A stretch of 64,000 nt of DNA from Nilaparvata lugens (GCF_014356525.2 NC_052518.1:99764380-99828379); one strand, 5' to 3'. Numbered from the stretch's first letter, positions 12,511-23,900 are shown. A program made the numbers and translations. Notes: a model not told the origin generated them from the sequence alone.

Positions 12511-13769
12511 TGACCGTAATGTCCTGGTTTACTTTTTACAGGTCATGAAGAATCAACATAACAAGTGAGAATATTGCAATTTTTCAAAATAATACTCTCT
12601 AGATCGATGGCCAGCTTGTTAAACGAGCGCAGCGAGTTCTTACTATCTTACTGATAACTACAGCCTCGAGTCATTGTCCGTGTGTGGGTTTGTTTGTATG
12701 CTGGACGATTATGTTTGATAATCGATTAGTTTCATGAATCGATTAGTTTCATGGACGATTTAGTTTCATGAATCAACTTCAAATTTTCTTACATAGTCGA
12801 GTTGTTGGTCGAAATTAACGGGTATGACCCACTTCTTCGTTTTCGAGGCTATAACAGGATTACATTGGAAGTGCTGCATAAAATATTTTTAATGTCTTAT
12901 CATCCAACTGACTAATATTATGTTTTTGGGGAGCTATCATACAGACTGTTTGTCTATTATGCACCTACAAGTGATTTCAGCTGTTTGGCTTGAATTTTCA
13001 ATCAGACCTTCCACCCATATGGAGTGAACTATGAAGCTACATTGATTAAGAATCTGTCAAGTTGCGGATTTCAAAATCAGTATAACAGATCATAAGCGAG
13101 TTCTCCAGCCCAGGGGGCTCACTAGTTGATTTGCGTTTGTTGTGTTCTGTTTTGAAGCCCTATTAAAACTAAAATATGATTTAAGAAGGTAAAGATTTAT
13201 GTAGAAGAAGAAAAAAATTCTGCATAGATGTTTATTCATACTGGAATAGTGATATATGTTTATTATAATGCATGCTACGGAATGTAATATAACCCTGTTT
13301 GTGTTTCTTGCTCAATTAGCAAGTAATATCCTCGATCATTGCCTCTAGATATAAAACTAGCATTTTTAATTTAGAATAGAGCTCAAATAAATATACAATA
13401 AACGAGTTTTTGGGGACTCTATTCTATTTGATGGAGATTTAAAATGTAAAAAATGTCCCGTTTCTTGCTATGCCAACTGCACCATGGCTTATATTAAAGA
13501 CAGTGTAAATGAACTATATTACTCATGTGTCGGTACATGATTAGTAAATATAAATGATTCGATGACTTTATTTTAAATTTGCATGCCATTAAGGAGAATA
13601 TAATTGAGTATTTCACATGCGAGTGTGCATAAAACTACTCAGGCTAATTGATACATCCCAGAATCTAGTGTATAAGAATGATAATTTTGAACTTGTGATA
13701 CTAAGAAGCGAAATTAGTTATTTCTAATCACCTTGTCAATTAGATGCATTTTAGTGATAACTGTTTCAA

Positions 13770-13945
13770 CTGCGGTTATGATTAGTGATTCAACTGATTC
13801 AACTGCGGCTATGATTAGTGATTCAACTGCGGTTATGATTAGTGATTCAACTGATTCAACTGCGGTTATGATTAGTGATTCAACTGCGGTTATGATTGGT
13901 GATTCAACTGTGGCTATGATTAGTGATTCAACTGCGGTCTACCTA
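13770..13945. repeat. 24-bp minisatellite
   Basis: Units of ATGATTAGTGATTCAACTGC plus GGTT, some with an extra 12-bp GATTCAACT insertion, repeat about seven times. The unit is a multiple of three, so a fortuitous plus-strand frame (repeating MISDSTAV) stays open across the array. I do not regard that frame as a gene. Confidence 0.9.
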
Positions 13946-15871
13946 AAGATTGGAAATGACTACGAGAAAACTAATCTTCATTTTTTTATTTAATTGTAGT
14001 GTGCCACAAAATTAACACAAGTTTCTGCTATTTTGTTGGTGAGCCTGTAAAATGAGCAGCTGACAGTTAAAGATTTGTGAAACTGTACAATATATGTTTC
14101 CAATATCAAACATCAATTGAGAATAAAGTTGATAGTTTGGTGCCAACAGTTGAAAATTGTATTCAGAATAATGTTTAATCTAATCATCTGTGAAATGGAT
14201 TAATTTCGTGAGGACTAGATCAGTTAGAAAGCCTCAATAGTTATGCCGGCTATTCAAAAAGCAATGATATATCCATAATTTTACAGTATTTTATTTTTCG
14301 TATTCCAAGACTTTGTTTTGAAAAACAGGCAGATATATTCCAAAAAAGTATACAGATGAAACTATGTACTATAGATGTACAGAAACAGATAGAAACAGAT
14401 GTACTATAATATGTGACATGAAAATGTTTTGCTATAACTGACAAGTTGTAAAAAATGAATAAACAGATTAATGCTCTTGTAAAGTATGTGATATATCATG
14501 ACTTGGTACGAACGTTTCTCATTCCGAGATTAGGCATTGCATCTATAATAGTTCAATCGTAAATATATAGTTTCATTAAATTTTCCCCACCAAAATTCAT
14601 CAAGAGAGTCTTTGGTGGAGTTGGAACAAAAATGTTCTCTTTGAAATAAAATATACAATTTGATCACGAATACGATAAGTAACTTTGGGCAGTATATTTA
14701 GTCATCCATCTTTTTCAAGCAAGTTAGAAATATTCCAAAATTTGAAACAAATTTATAGAATCGATTATGAATTCTCTTCTTATTTTTAATTAGATTATGA
14801 ACAGATTAAAAAATGGAATAGGCTTACTTATTACTACCAGTTAAGTTAGAAATTACTACCAGTTAAGATATTACTACCAGTCAAGTTAGAAATTTGGTTG
14901 ACGTGAATTTTGTTCCTAGTGTATCACTCTCACCACAAAAAAATGTAGACTTATTTACGTGGGATATAGCAAGAAATTTTCAGTGGGTCATGTGTTCAAT
15001 TAGGTTTTTATGAATAACATTAGAGTTCTATTTCGATAAATAGTTTGATGTTTGATCTAATTTGTACTGTCTATTTTTAGAATGGTTAACTGGACTTCAA
15101 ATAATATTTTGAATTTTGAATAAGCTTGATAAGCAATGAATAAGCTTGATAAATAAATATTATTTATTTTTATTTATTCATTCTATTTTCAAAAAAGCAC
15201 AGATTGGGAGAGAAAACCCAAGCAATATTCTCCCAGAACAAACATTATTTTCCATATTGAAGTTCTAACAAGAGAGTACCCAATTTTCAATGAATAGTTA
15301 ATTTACTATGTACTGTCTATTTTGAAAATGGTTAGTTTGAATTCAAATATTCATTTTTATTTATTCATACTATTCTCAAAAAATCACAGATTGGGAGAGA
15401 AAAACCAAGCAATATATTCTCAGAACTAACATGATTTTTCATATTGAAGTTCTAACAAGAGAGTACCCAATTTTCAATGAATAGTTGATCTACTATGTAC
15501 TGTCTATTTTAAAAATGGTTAGCTTGAATTCAATTATTTATTTTTATTTACTCATTCTATTCTCACAAAAAGCACAGATTGGGAGAGAAAATCTAAGCAA
15601 TATTCTCCCAGAACTAACACTATTTTTCATATTGAAGTTCTAACAAGAGAGTACCCAATTTTCAATGAATAGTTGATCTACTATGTACTGTCTATTAATG
15701 GTTAGCTTGAATTCAAATATTTATTTTTATTTATTCATTCTATTCTCCTAAAACACAGATCGGGAGAGAAAACCAAGCAATATTTTCCCAGAACTAACAT
15801 GATTTTTCATATTGAAGTTCTAACAAGAGAGTACCCTATTTTTAATGAATAGTTGATCTACTATGTACTGT

Positions 15872-16133
15872 CATAGAGAAACAATAGCTTAAGTAGATAT
15901 CCCATGGTATAGGGCGTTTATGTCGCAACTTTTACTGTTATCTCAATCCGATTACTGTCGATTATTGTCGCTTTTTACTGTTTTGACCAAGTAAGAGTGT
16001 ATGTAAGGCACAATATGAGAGACTACCAGCGTCATAAAGCTCCACAGGAAAGAGCTACTTGGACTATCAGCTTGAGATAACAGTAAAAGTTGCGACATAA
16101 ACGCCCTATACCATGGGATATTGTTTCTCTACG
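15872..16133. mobile_element. Hairpin MITE, family P, copy 1, inside the satellite
   Basis: The ends are CATAGAGAAACAATAG and TTGTTTCTCTACG, with long inner arms (ATCCCATGGTATAGGGCG and its complement). A 7-bp target duplication, GTACTGT, sits at 15865-15871 and 16134-16140, and uninterrupted monomers show the empty site. This copy lacks 13 bp of its right arm relative to copy 2. Confidence 0.9.
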
Positions 16134-16695
16134 GTACTGTCTATTTTTAGAATGTTTAGCTGGAATTCAAATATTTATTTTCTTTATTCATTCTAATCTC
16201 ACAAAAAACACAGATTGAGAGGGAAAAACCAAGCAATATTTTCTCAGAACTAACATGATTTTTCATATTGAAGTTCTAACAAGAGAGTACCCAATTTTCA
16301 ATGAATAGTTGATCTACTATGTACTGTCTATTTTAAAAATGGTTAGCTTGAATTCAATTATTTATTTTTATTTACTCATTCTATTCTCACAAAAAGCACA
16401 GATTGGGAGAGAAAATCTAAGCAATATTCTCCCAGAACTAACACTATTTTTCATATTGAAGTTCTAACAAGAGAGTACCCAATTTTCAATGAATAGTTGA
16501 TCTACTATGTACTGTCTATAAATGGTTAGCTTGAATTCAAATATTTATTTTTATTTATTCATTCTATTCTCCTAAAACACAGATCGGGAGAGAAAACCAA
16601 GCAATATTTTCCCAGAACTAACATGATTTTTCATATTGAAGTTCTAACAAGAGAGTACCCAATTTTCAATGAATAGTTGATCTACTATGTACTGT

Positions 16696-16970
16696 CATAG
16701 AGAAACAATAGCTTAAGTAGATATCCCATGGTATAGGGCGTTTATGTCGCAACTTTTACTGTTATCTCAATCCGATTACTGTCGATTATTGTCGCTTTTT
16801 ACTGTTTTGACCGGGTAAGAGTGTATGTAAGGCACAATATGAGAGACTACCAGCGTCATAAAGCTCCACAGGAAAGAGCTACTTGGACTATCAGCTTGAG
16901 ATAACAGTAAAAGTTGCGACATAAACGCCCTATACCATGGGATATCTACTTACGCTATTGTTTCTCTACG
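16696..16970. mobile_element. Hairpin MITE, family P, copy 2, inside the satellite
   Basis: Nearly identical to 15872-16133 and flanked by the same GTACTGT duplication, as expected if it arose by tandem duplication of the host block and not by a second insertion. It keeps CTACTTACGCTATT in the right arm. A diverged, interrupted third copy is at 48353-49378. Confidence 0.9.
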
Positions 16971-17825
16971 GTACTGTCTATTTTTAGAATGTTTAGCTGG
17001 AATTCAAATATTTATTTTTATTTATTCATTCTACTCTCACAAAAAACACAGATTGGGAGAGAAAACCAAGCAATATTTTCTCAGAACTAACATGATTTTT
17101 CATATTGAAGTACTATCAATAGAGTACCCAGTTGAGAATGCACATGTGGGTCTAATACTAGTAGTTTTTGCAGACTTGGAAATCAGAATAGGAAAGTGAG
17201 AGAAATTTATTGAGTACAAGAAGTAGAGTGAGTGAAAGGGTAAAAGCTTGATAAGTGTCAGATACTCTTGCGAGTAGGCTACAAGCACATTAATTTATGA
17301 AGCAGATTAAGAAGGCTCTATAAGTGAGGTAGATACGTGCAGTGTTATGTTGTCAGTTTTCAACTGAGGCCATAGAATAGTGCAACAGTATTAACGGATG
17401 ATCTAATCCTACTGAAGGTGTTTGCGTCTGGCATTATTTGTCAACTACAAGATTCTATCAGATTCAGCTTGATGGCTCCAAAATAAAATCTGATTCCGTT
17501 TCCCTAGAAGAAAGGAGTGATAGCGAAGCTGGTCCTATCATTCATCAGCACTCAAAAATATGGTTAATGTAGGGTGAGAATAAAACCACCAATAAAACAG
17601 AAATTCTATTAAGATTGATGGAATCTCAAGAATAGTTACTAGATGATAATTACAGTGTTCTATCATAATTATTGTGTTGAGTTCAATGTTCAAGGAAGAA
17701 TCCAAAGGTGGATTCAAGGTCCATCTAATGAACAGAACTTTATAATTCCTATACTCACGATAACTAAAAGTATTCTTTTCTTTTTTGTGTAGTTGAGAAG
17801 TTGATATTGTGGTAATTATTCATAT

Positions 17826-17886
17826 TGAATGAAAAAGACTGAGAAATTGTCGGTTTTTGACAATTTCTCAGTCTTTTTCATTCAAT
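17826..17886. mobile_element. Short palindrome, terminal remnant of snapback family
   Basis: TTGAATGAAAAAGACTGAG through AATTGTC is followed after a few bases by its complement. The same arm, and the upstream GAGAAGTTGATATTGTGG motif, occur at the 51628-51840 element. This is therefore an internal-deletion derivative with almost no loop. Confidence 0.75.
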
Positions 17887-18630
17887 AAAAGTATTCTGTT
17901 TAAATTTTTAATCTTTACCTAAAAGGCTATGACTGTTAATATTATTTGAATAGCATTGCTGCGACCTTCTTCGAATGAAGAGAATTGCAAGCTATTTTTA
18001 ATGAAATCTACTGAGCTACATATTGATATATGTTATTAGAAATAAAAAAAACACGCTATCTTTGTTTTTAGGACGATTTGTGAACTACTTTTATTTTTTT
18101 ACATTCAATTTACTTAATTTCATCAAATCATAATAATTATTCCAGGATATTTTGAAGATTCTTGTGTTAGTAATAACCGGCTCTGAGTTTGCACTAAGTT
18201 ATTCCAACAATAATACTTTGTTATTTTCTATTTTTTAGAAAAGATATTTTTTATTCTTTTTACAGTTATGATAGATAGGAATTCTTTCCCCACACAAGGA
18301 CCAATAGTCTATGCGGGAAATATTTATTTCCTGAAAATATTTATTATTGAATTGAATTGTAATATTAATTGCATAGTGGGAAAAGTGATTGAATAGCGGG
18401 AATATTCTTTTTCCCAATAAAATTTAGTCATATATTTAAGCTTGGGCTGAAGTGAGTATTATCTAGATCTAATACAGGCATTGCGATTGATATAATCGAT
18501 AAATGATATAATATGATATAATCAAAACGTTTGGTTAAGCGAGATATGATGATACTTTTCCATAACTTGAACTCAGAGTTATTGTCTTATATCACGATTC
18601 TATTGAACAAAACCCCCAAGAAACAAACAT

Positions 18631-18659
18631 GTTTTGACACCTATGGTGTCATCTTCAGT
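18631..18659 (-). ncRNA. Hammerhead-like core in a Penelope-type remnant
   Basis: On the minus strand: CACTGAAGATGACACC, a short loop, GGTGTCAAAAC. This has the order CUGANGA, stem II, (G)AAA of a hammerhead ribozyme, with substitutions in the second core box (CAAAAC for CGAAAC) that would probably impair cleavage. The context (ATGTTTGTTTCTTGGGGG) resembles Penelope-like element ends. The call rests on motif order only. Confidence 0.35.
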
Positions 18660-18814
18660 GTGAAAAATCTGAGCAATGGATAATTTCAGTTTAAATTTGT
18701 GAATATGATATCATATATTTGATTGTATGATAATCTGAGAAGGGTGAGGTTGAAGGATGGGGTACCTTGTTTTGTTTTAAATGAGGGGATAAACAAGATC
18801 TATTTTTTGACTTT

Positions 18815-18882
18815 ATATATCAACATTTGGGAAAGGAACAGTATTGAGCTTCAAGCCTCTTGTTCCTTTCCCAATCATTCAT
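18815..18882 (+). repeat. Dispersed hairpin repeat, family H, copy 1
   Basis: TTGGGAAAGGAACAGTATTG, then a loop, then CTTGTTCCTTTCCCAA forms a stem of about 14 bp. Relatives: 25270-25357, 32221-32310 and, inverted, 43230-43345. The shared stem and the flanking ATAACCTA and TTATCAAAATTTGGG motifs of the longer copies define the family. Confidence 0.65.
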
Positions 18883-18929
18883 ATTGAGTTAAGAATGATA
18901 TTGTTTCTATTTATCATTTGAGAGAATTG

Positions 18930-19013
18930 AATTGGATTGAGCCCCTGCCTTTATTTAATCCTAGGAGGGTGAAGTTAGAGCGCAGCCGGCCCTCTCTTAC
19001 ACTCAACCCTCAA
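18930..19013 (-). mobile_element. LINE 3' end fragment, family T, copy 2
   Basis: Minus-strand order as at 7937-8011: GAGGGTTGAGTGTAAGAGAGG, a GC-rich hairpin, CCCTCCTAGG, then AAATAAAGGCAG. A shorter related piece follows at 19030-19075, next to the minisatellite. Confidence 0.55.
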
Positions 19014-19084
19014 GTGGAGTTTAGAATTGAACTGAATAATTGCCTTTATTAAGCGTGGAGTTAGGACGCTAGGTCCTCTCTGCC

Positions 19085-19550
19085 ATACAACCGTTAAGAT
19101 TAGAGTCAACCGTTAGATTGAGTCAAGAACCGTTAAGATTAGTCAACCGTTAAGATTAGAGTCAACCGTAAGATTAGAGTCAACCGTTAAGATTAGAGTC
19201 GACCGTTAGAATGAGTCAAGAACCGTTAAGATTAGAGTCAACCGTTAGATTGAGTCAAGAACCGTTAAGATTAGAGTCAACTGTTAGATGAGTCAAGAAC
19301 AGTTAAGATTAGAGTCAACCGTTAAGATAGAGTCAACCGTTAGATTGAGTCAAGAACCGTTAGATTAGAGTCAACTGTTAGATGAGTCAAGAACAGTTAA
19401 GATTAGAGTCAAGAACCGTTAAGATTAGAGTCAACCGTTAGATTGAGTCAAGAACCGTTAAGATTAGAGTCAACTGTTAGATGAGTCAAGAACAGTTAAG
19501 ATTAGAGTCAACCGTTAAGATTAGAGTCTATCGTTAGATTGAGTCAAGAG
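19085..19550. repeat. Minisatellite of GTTAAGATTAGAGTCAACC units
   Basis: About 19-bp and about 20-bp half-units (ACCGTTAAGATTAGAGTCA and ACCGTTAGATTGAGTCAAGA) alternate irregularly for roughly 470 bp. It may have expanded from the family T fragment just upstream, which contains the first CCGTTAAGATTAGAGTC. Confidence 0.93.
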
Positions 19551-19942
19551 GAAGAGGCAAGCTGCAAATATAGTCGGAAACTATATTATAAGTTCTACTA
19601 CAGTGTTTGAAACTGAAACTGTATATTGAGAAGGGATATTTTTTAAGAATTGAGTTTATTTATGAGGATTTTTTTGCTACCGATTAACCAAAACAAAAAC
19701 GAGAAGCGTTGTAATATTTTAACTGAATGGGTGAATATGAATAGAATTAGAAAAAAATATAGATATTTTCAGGACACGCCTACTAAGCATGAGTTTCAGA
19801 TAACATGGAAAAATACAAAACAAAACATATATATATATATATCATGAAACAATAAAGACATTGACGCAGATACATATAGACAACCTGCGTAAGAATAATA
19901 TTGAGAATAAAACAAGTTGCCTTAAAGAAATTAGAGGCTTAC

Positions 19943-20222
19943 CTTTCCGACGGTCTCGTTGAGGAGGCATGACGTCACGAGGGGGAGGGGGAGGTCCCCG
20001 TGCTCCCGGTCCCTGACCTCTGCGACCTTGACTAGTCTGACCTTGACTAGTCTGACCCTGGCTTTGACCTTGGCCCTGATTGGGGTAATCGGGAGGTGCC
20101 TCTGTGAGGAAGTTGGAAGGCACCAGTCCTCTCACTCCCTCCAGTTCGCCCATATAGAAGCCGTCATCATCCATCTCACCGTACACGTAGATTATGTTTC
20201 CCGTACTGAATGATAACTCCAC
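19943..20222 (-). CDS. Rbp: Rbp exon: most of SH3-III and Gly/Gln/Pro-rich tail
   Basis: The acceptor is CTGCAG before GTGGAG, and the donor GTAAGC follows CGGAAAG. Incoming phase is 0, outgoing phase 1, visible residues 371-463. It completes SH3-III: VELSFSTGNIIYVYGEMDDD, then GFYMGELEGVRGLVPSNFL, with the acidic RT/n-Src region and the ALYDY partner strand in the previous exon. As in other RIM-BP SH3 domains, the usual WW pair is replaced by a DGFY-type sequence. The tail is low complexity: PPDYPNQ, GQ repeats including two GQTSQ copies, a PPPPP run, then MPPQRDRRK. This domain is expected to bind proline-rich ligands in RIM or calcium channels. The repeat coding for GQTSQ (complement of GACTAGTCTGACC) suggests slippage-prone length variation. 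Confidence 0.95.
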
Positions 20223-20439
20223 CTGCAGTGTATTCACAACACACTAGACCCTCACTTTATTTCATATCAACATTTCAGCAGTTTACATCAAAAATATTTA
20301 TTGTTCACATCAAACATACACAGGGTTGGCAAGACTGTTAAAACATCAAGTTTAAGTTGTGAAGATTAACTCTGCTCAATTATGTTCAAAATCAGTGTAA
20401 ATTGAATTCGATTAATTATCAGTTCATTCAGATCTGATG

Positions 20440-21521
20440 TGTAATGTAGCCAATTATTTGGCATGCATTTTCATAATCCGAGAATACCCATTGTTTAAAA
20501 AGTGTAAACCAGCCCACATTGGGACACCGAAGTTCAAATAGCTATAACTCGAACAAAAATTTAAAAAATCTACATTTTTCAATTTTATATTTATTGTATT
20601 TGCTTACACTTTCATCCTTGAGGATGGCAACTGCATTGATCGTCAATTGATTTTTCTATTGCAAAAACAATTTTTTGGGGAGTGTCCCAACCTGGGCTTA
20701 AGATCGGCCCACGATGGGACATCCCTTGCCCAGCTTGGGATATTGAATTAAAAATAATCAATTCATTATTTTTGTTAATTTATAACATTTTAATATAATT
20801 ATTGGTAGTATAAATACATTATTTGAAATTTTTTTCTAGTAAAAACTATAATTACCAAAAGTCATGTGCATAAAGTGTGTTTGATATGGCTACCTCTGAA
20901 GCTACATTACAGGCTATAATCATATATCATATTTATTTATAATTTATTTCATTGATATGTAGCCTACATTGAGTAAAAAGAGAATTAGAAGCAATGCTCA
21001 TCGTTATAATATGAGCATACATCATGATTGCAGTGTCCCAGTAGCCCACATTGGTGGTCCCAAGGTGGGCAGATGGTCATGGCTTTGTTTTAGATTTAGA
21101 CAGAATAACTGGATTAAAAATAAGAGTACAATAATGTTCTATATGTCAAAATATTCATAAAATAATACAGAATCCATATTATCTGTGAGACTTACCTTGA
21201 ATGGTAAATGTTTAAAGTGAAAATTAAAATTCCTCTTCTCAAAAAAAAACTTTGAGGTTACAAAATCATGTTTTTTTTCTTAATAACGACTGGTGCTACA
21301 TCTGAAAATATTTTGTCTGAAATTAAGGCTATAAACAGCTGATAAAACAGTTGTTGCCAACCTAACACTCACTAATTTCCCACAACTTTGAGTGTCCCAA
21401 CGTGGGCTGGTTTACCCAACCCATTGTTTAAAAATTTTCACCGTCGTCGACACTTTTAATTTTTAAACAATGGATACCCTCGGATTGTGAAAATGCATGT
21501 CAAATAATCGGCTACATTACA
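20440..21521. mobile_element. Outer inverted-repeat element, split by the 20502-21418 insertion
   Basis: The left arm has TGTAATGTAGCCAATTATT and GCATGCATTTTCATAATCCG. The right arm carries the complements (CGGATTGTGAAAATGCATG, AATAATCGGCTACATTACA). Removing the inner element leaves about 150 bp centred on CACCGTCGTCGACACTT. Confidence 0.85.
20502..21418. mobile_element. Inner DNA-transposon-like element with a 15-bp target duplication
   Basis: The terminal repeats are GTAAACCAGCCCACATTGG at the left and its complement CAACGTGGGCTGGTTTAC at the right. CCCATTGTTTAAAAA is directly repeated at 20487-20501 and 21420-21434. The interior carries extra half-palindromic GTCCCA/TGGGC motifs near 20683, 20705, 20727 and 21033-21070. 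No transposase frame is recognisable. Confidence 0.85.
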
Positions 21522-21554
21522 GATGCAATACATATCTGTACAACGATTAGATAC

Positions 21555-21905
21555 CCAAAGTCCGTGAGAAATAACTTTTAACACGGCTCATTCTCAAAGA
21601 CGGAGAGGTCCGATACTCTATCCTTCACTGATCACTCCCACTACCTAGCAGCATTCTCCTTCTTTTGTGTCTGTATGACAGAGCTCCCCTCCAGCTATTG
21701 CTGGCAATGTTCCAAGTCTTTTACTGGTCAGCAGTTATATTGGTTTGTGTATGTTACGGAGATGTGTTCATCACAAGAACGTGAAACAAAATGACACGGC
21801 GCATCCAATTGTGCGCAGGATGTCCGTCTGTGTCTATGCTACAAACTGTGGAAGGAGAAATGGGTTTTTCCTCTTCATGTTAAAAGTAATTTCTCACAGA
21901 CTTTA
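21555..21905. mobile_element. MITE-like inverted repeat
   Basis: The ends are AAAGTCCGTGAGAAATAAC and a complement TTTCTCACAGACTTT, followed inside by TTTTAACA/TGTTAAAA arms. The interior is non-coding and GC-richer than its surroundings. Confidence 0.8.
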
Positions 21906-22088
21906 GGAATCATCTGAAACAGTGAGTAATTCACAATATAAACGTCAACGTGACACATTGGAACGGTTAAATAAGTGTTGTTCATTCTTGTAACTGTCGT
22001 CTGATGTAAACAAGAGCTTAAACTCATAGTAAAACTGTAGCATCCTTCAGTCGCTATGACAACACATTGGCAGTCGACAAAGGTTCTC

Positions 22089-22582
22089 TAAGGCTCAACT
22101 CACACACAAGCAACTCAAGTCGAGAAGAGACTGCGACTCTAGTCTCTTCTCGACGCAGCATGTGTATTCAAATGGTGACACTCAGACCAGTCAACTCTAG
22201 TCTCTACGACCTCACGACTGTGACACTGAGTCGAGCGTCAACTCTACATGTTGATCGAGCCTCGACTTGAGTTTCATAGTACCGTGCATTTTTAATGAAA
22301 TTGAGATTATGTTTCATGAAAGTTATGTTTTATCAGTTTAGTTAAGACAATAATAAGAATTAGATAAGACTATATATTCATAATAATTATTCTAAAATTT
22401 GTTACATGCGCAGAAGTGACGAATTGGATCTCATATTTTTAATCATGTGAGGTTAGAAATGGAGTTGAATGGAACTGAAGTAGTGACAATGAGCAAGAAA
22501 GTCGTAAGGTCGAGAGACTGGTGTAGCCTATCCTGGACTGGAGTCGTACGATTTAAGTCGAGGTAGTGTGAGTTGAGCCTTA
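22089..22582. mobile_element. MITE with 17-bp terminal inverted repeats
   Basis: The ends are TAAGGCTCAACTCACAC and GTGTGAGTTGAGCCTTA, a perfect match. Subterminal inverted motifs based on GTCGAG/CTCGAC recur (AAGTCGAGAAGAGAC, CTAGTCTCTTCTCGAC, GTCGAGGTAG), as expected of transposase-binding repeats. Confidence 0.88.
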
Positions 22583-23035
22583 TTATTGGTCGACATTTCA
22601 CTTTCAATAAGTCGGTTGTTTTGAATAAAACTTATCCCTTCGTTTCCACACTCGTTAACTCTCTTGGCAAGATGCATTATCCTTATAGATGTCTCATAGT
22701 GTACATCATCTCTTATCAGAGAGAGTAAGGGAATGACCCGCTTAAGGATATGGTCGGAAAGAGCAAGAAATATCCAATGAGATTCATATAATTTTCTCCT
22801 TTGTGTGACATTAATAAACTTTTTATGATCGTTTCAACTGTATGAAATTTGGCTTTAAACTCAACAAATGTTTTTTTCAACTTTGAGTGCTCATAAAAAC
22901 TTCGAAAAAACGCCAAAGAAAGGAACAAACTATACATCCTCTTTCTAAAACCAAAGAAGTGGAAAGCAAATGGAAGACTTCCGACCGTTTGCACGTACGT
23001 CTATTAAAGTCAGTGAATATAGAATGTAACATTCA

Positions 23036-23402
23036 ATAGTTATAGTTATAGTTGTAGCTATATTTGTTATAGTTATAGTTATAGTCATAGTTATAGTCAT
23101 AGTTATAGTCATAGTTATAGTCATAGTTATAGTCATAGTTATAGTCATAGTTATAGTCATAGTTATAGTCATAGTTATAGTCATAGTTATAGTCATAGTT
23201 ATAGTCATAGTTATAGTCATAGTATAGTCATAGTTATAGTCATAGTTATAGTCATAGTTATAGTCATAGTTATAGTCATAGTTATAGTCATAGTTATAGT
23301 CATAGTTATAGTCATAATTATAGTCATAATTATAGTCATAGTTATAGTCATAGTTATAGTCATAGTTATATTCATAGTTATAGTCATAGTTATAGCTATA
23401 AT
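23036..23402. repeat. 12-bp satellite (TAGTCATAGTTA)n
   Basis: About 30 units of AGTTATAGTCAT. The edges carry AGAATGTAACATTC and, inverted, GAATGTTACATTCT, so the array sits inside a short inverted repeat. The minus-strand frame of 170 codons here is an artefact of the 12-bp period. Confidence 0.95.
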
Positions 23403-23789
23403 ATAGTTCTAGTAACAGAATGTAACATTCATATAGAATGTTACATTCTATACTCACTGATTAAAGTCATTCGTTATTAATCGCTGATTGAATACATCAT
23501 CTGCTTCTCTCATTTGTTTTTGTTGCATCTAACCGTAGTTTAATCTCAGTTGAATTTAATAGATATTCGTGTAACCGGGAGTTGACCTTTATCTAGGCAT
23601 CTAGTCAGTCCATCAAGTCAAATAAGTTGTGAGACACATGTAAACTTAGGCTTACATCAGAGCAGTACATTAGTAAATCAGACGTGCATTTGATTTATAC
23701 ATTACAGGCCTGTGAACATAGACTTATGTCATGTACGAGTTCGACCTGCTGTCGATGAATTAGGGTTAAGTCACAAGAGGAGTTTTCTT

Positions 23790-23900
23790 AGGTGTTTTCA
23801 GACGAGTCGGCAGTGCAGGAATTAGATGATTTTTGAACACCAACCCAATCAGTCAATCGGAGAGCGTCCAACCCTGTCGACTCGTCTGAAAAAACGCTTC
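23790..23900. mobile_element. Short MITE-like element
   Basis: The ends are GTGTTTTCAGACGAGTCG and CGACTCGTCTGAAAAAACGC. A partial relative with CAATCAGAGAGCGTCC and CGTCTTAAAAAAACGCC is at 34880-34945. Confidence 0.75.

Larger units (their letters stand above)
15060..17130. repeat. Satellite array, 180-194-bp monomers with higher-order duplication
   Basis: The marker CATATTGAAGTTCTAAC or a close variant recurs at about 15253, 15440, 15628, 15808, 16264, 16453, 16632 and 17100. Spacing is 180-194 bp except where a hairpin element of 262 or 275 bp interrupts a monomer. Each monomer runs GTACTGTCTATTTT, GGTTAGCTTGAATTCAA, ATTTATTTTTATTTATTCA, ACAGATTGGGAGAGAAAA, then CCCAATTTTCAATGAATAG. The block 15872-16695 is repeated at 16696 with period 824, so the insertion and neighbouring monomers were duplicated together. 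Confidence 0.93.
314..19942 (-). other. Rbp: Rbp giant intron (19.6 kb), repeat-filled
   Basis: The acceptor side is the GA-rich run at 314-345 on the plus strand, a polypyrimidine tract on the minus strand. The main contents are listed separately. A LINE-like 3' end with AATAAA at 2064 sits near 1850-2075. I see no identifiable gene or repeat in 345-1840, 2440-4840, 5010-6490, 8730-9400, 12520-13730, 13950-15060 and 17130-17820 beyond AT-rich unique-looking sequence. One small tandem motif (TTACTACCAGT) sits near 14834-14885, and GAGCGCAGCGAG-type repeat debris near 12625. Confidence 0.8.

Noticed and set aside
13733..13993. Plus-strand frame with repeated MISDSTAV
   Set aside because: By-product of the 24-bp minisatellite.
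19085..19550. CRISPR-like regularly spaced repeats
   Set aside because: Irregular tandem units without unique spacers, in a eukaryotic intron.
19959..20213. Plus-strand 84-codon frame
   Set aside because: Antisense shadow of the Rbp SH3-III exon.
22945..23457. Minus-strand frame of 170 codons with YNYDYNYD repeats
   Set aside because: Produced by the 12-bp satellite, whose period is a multiple of three. No start context or domain.
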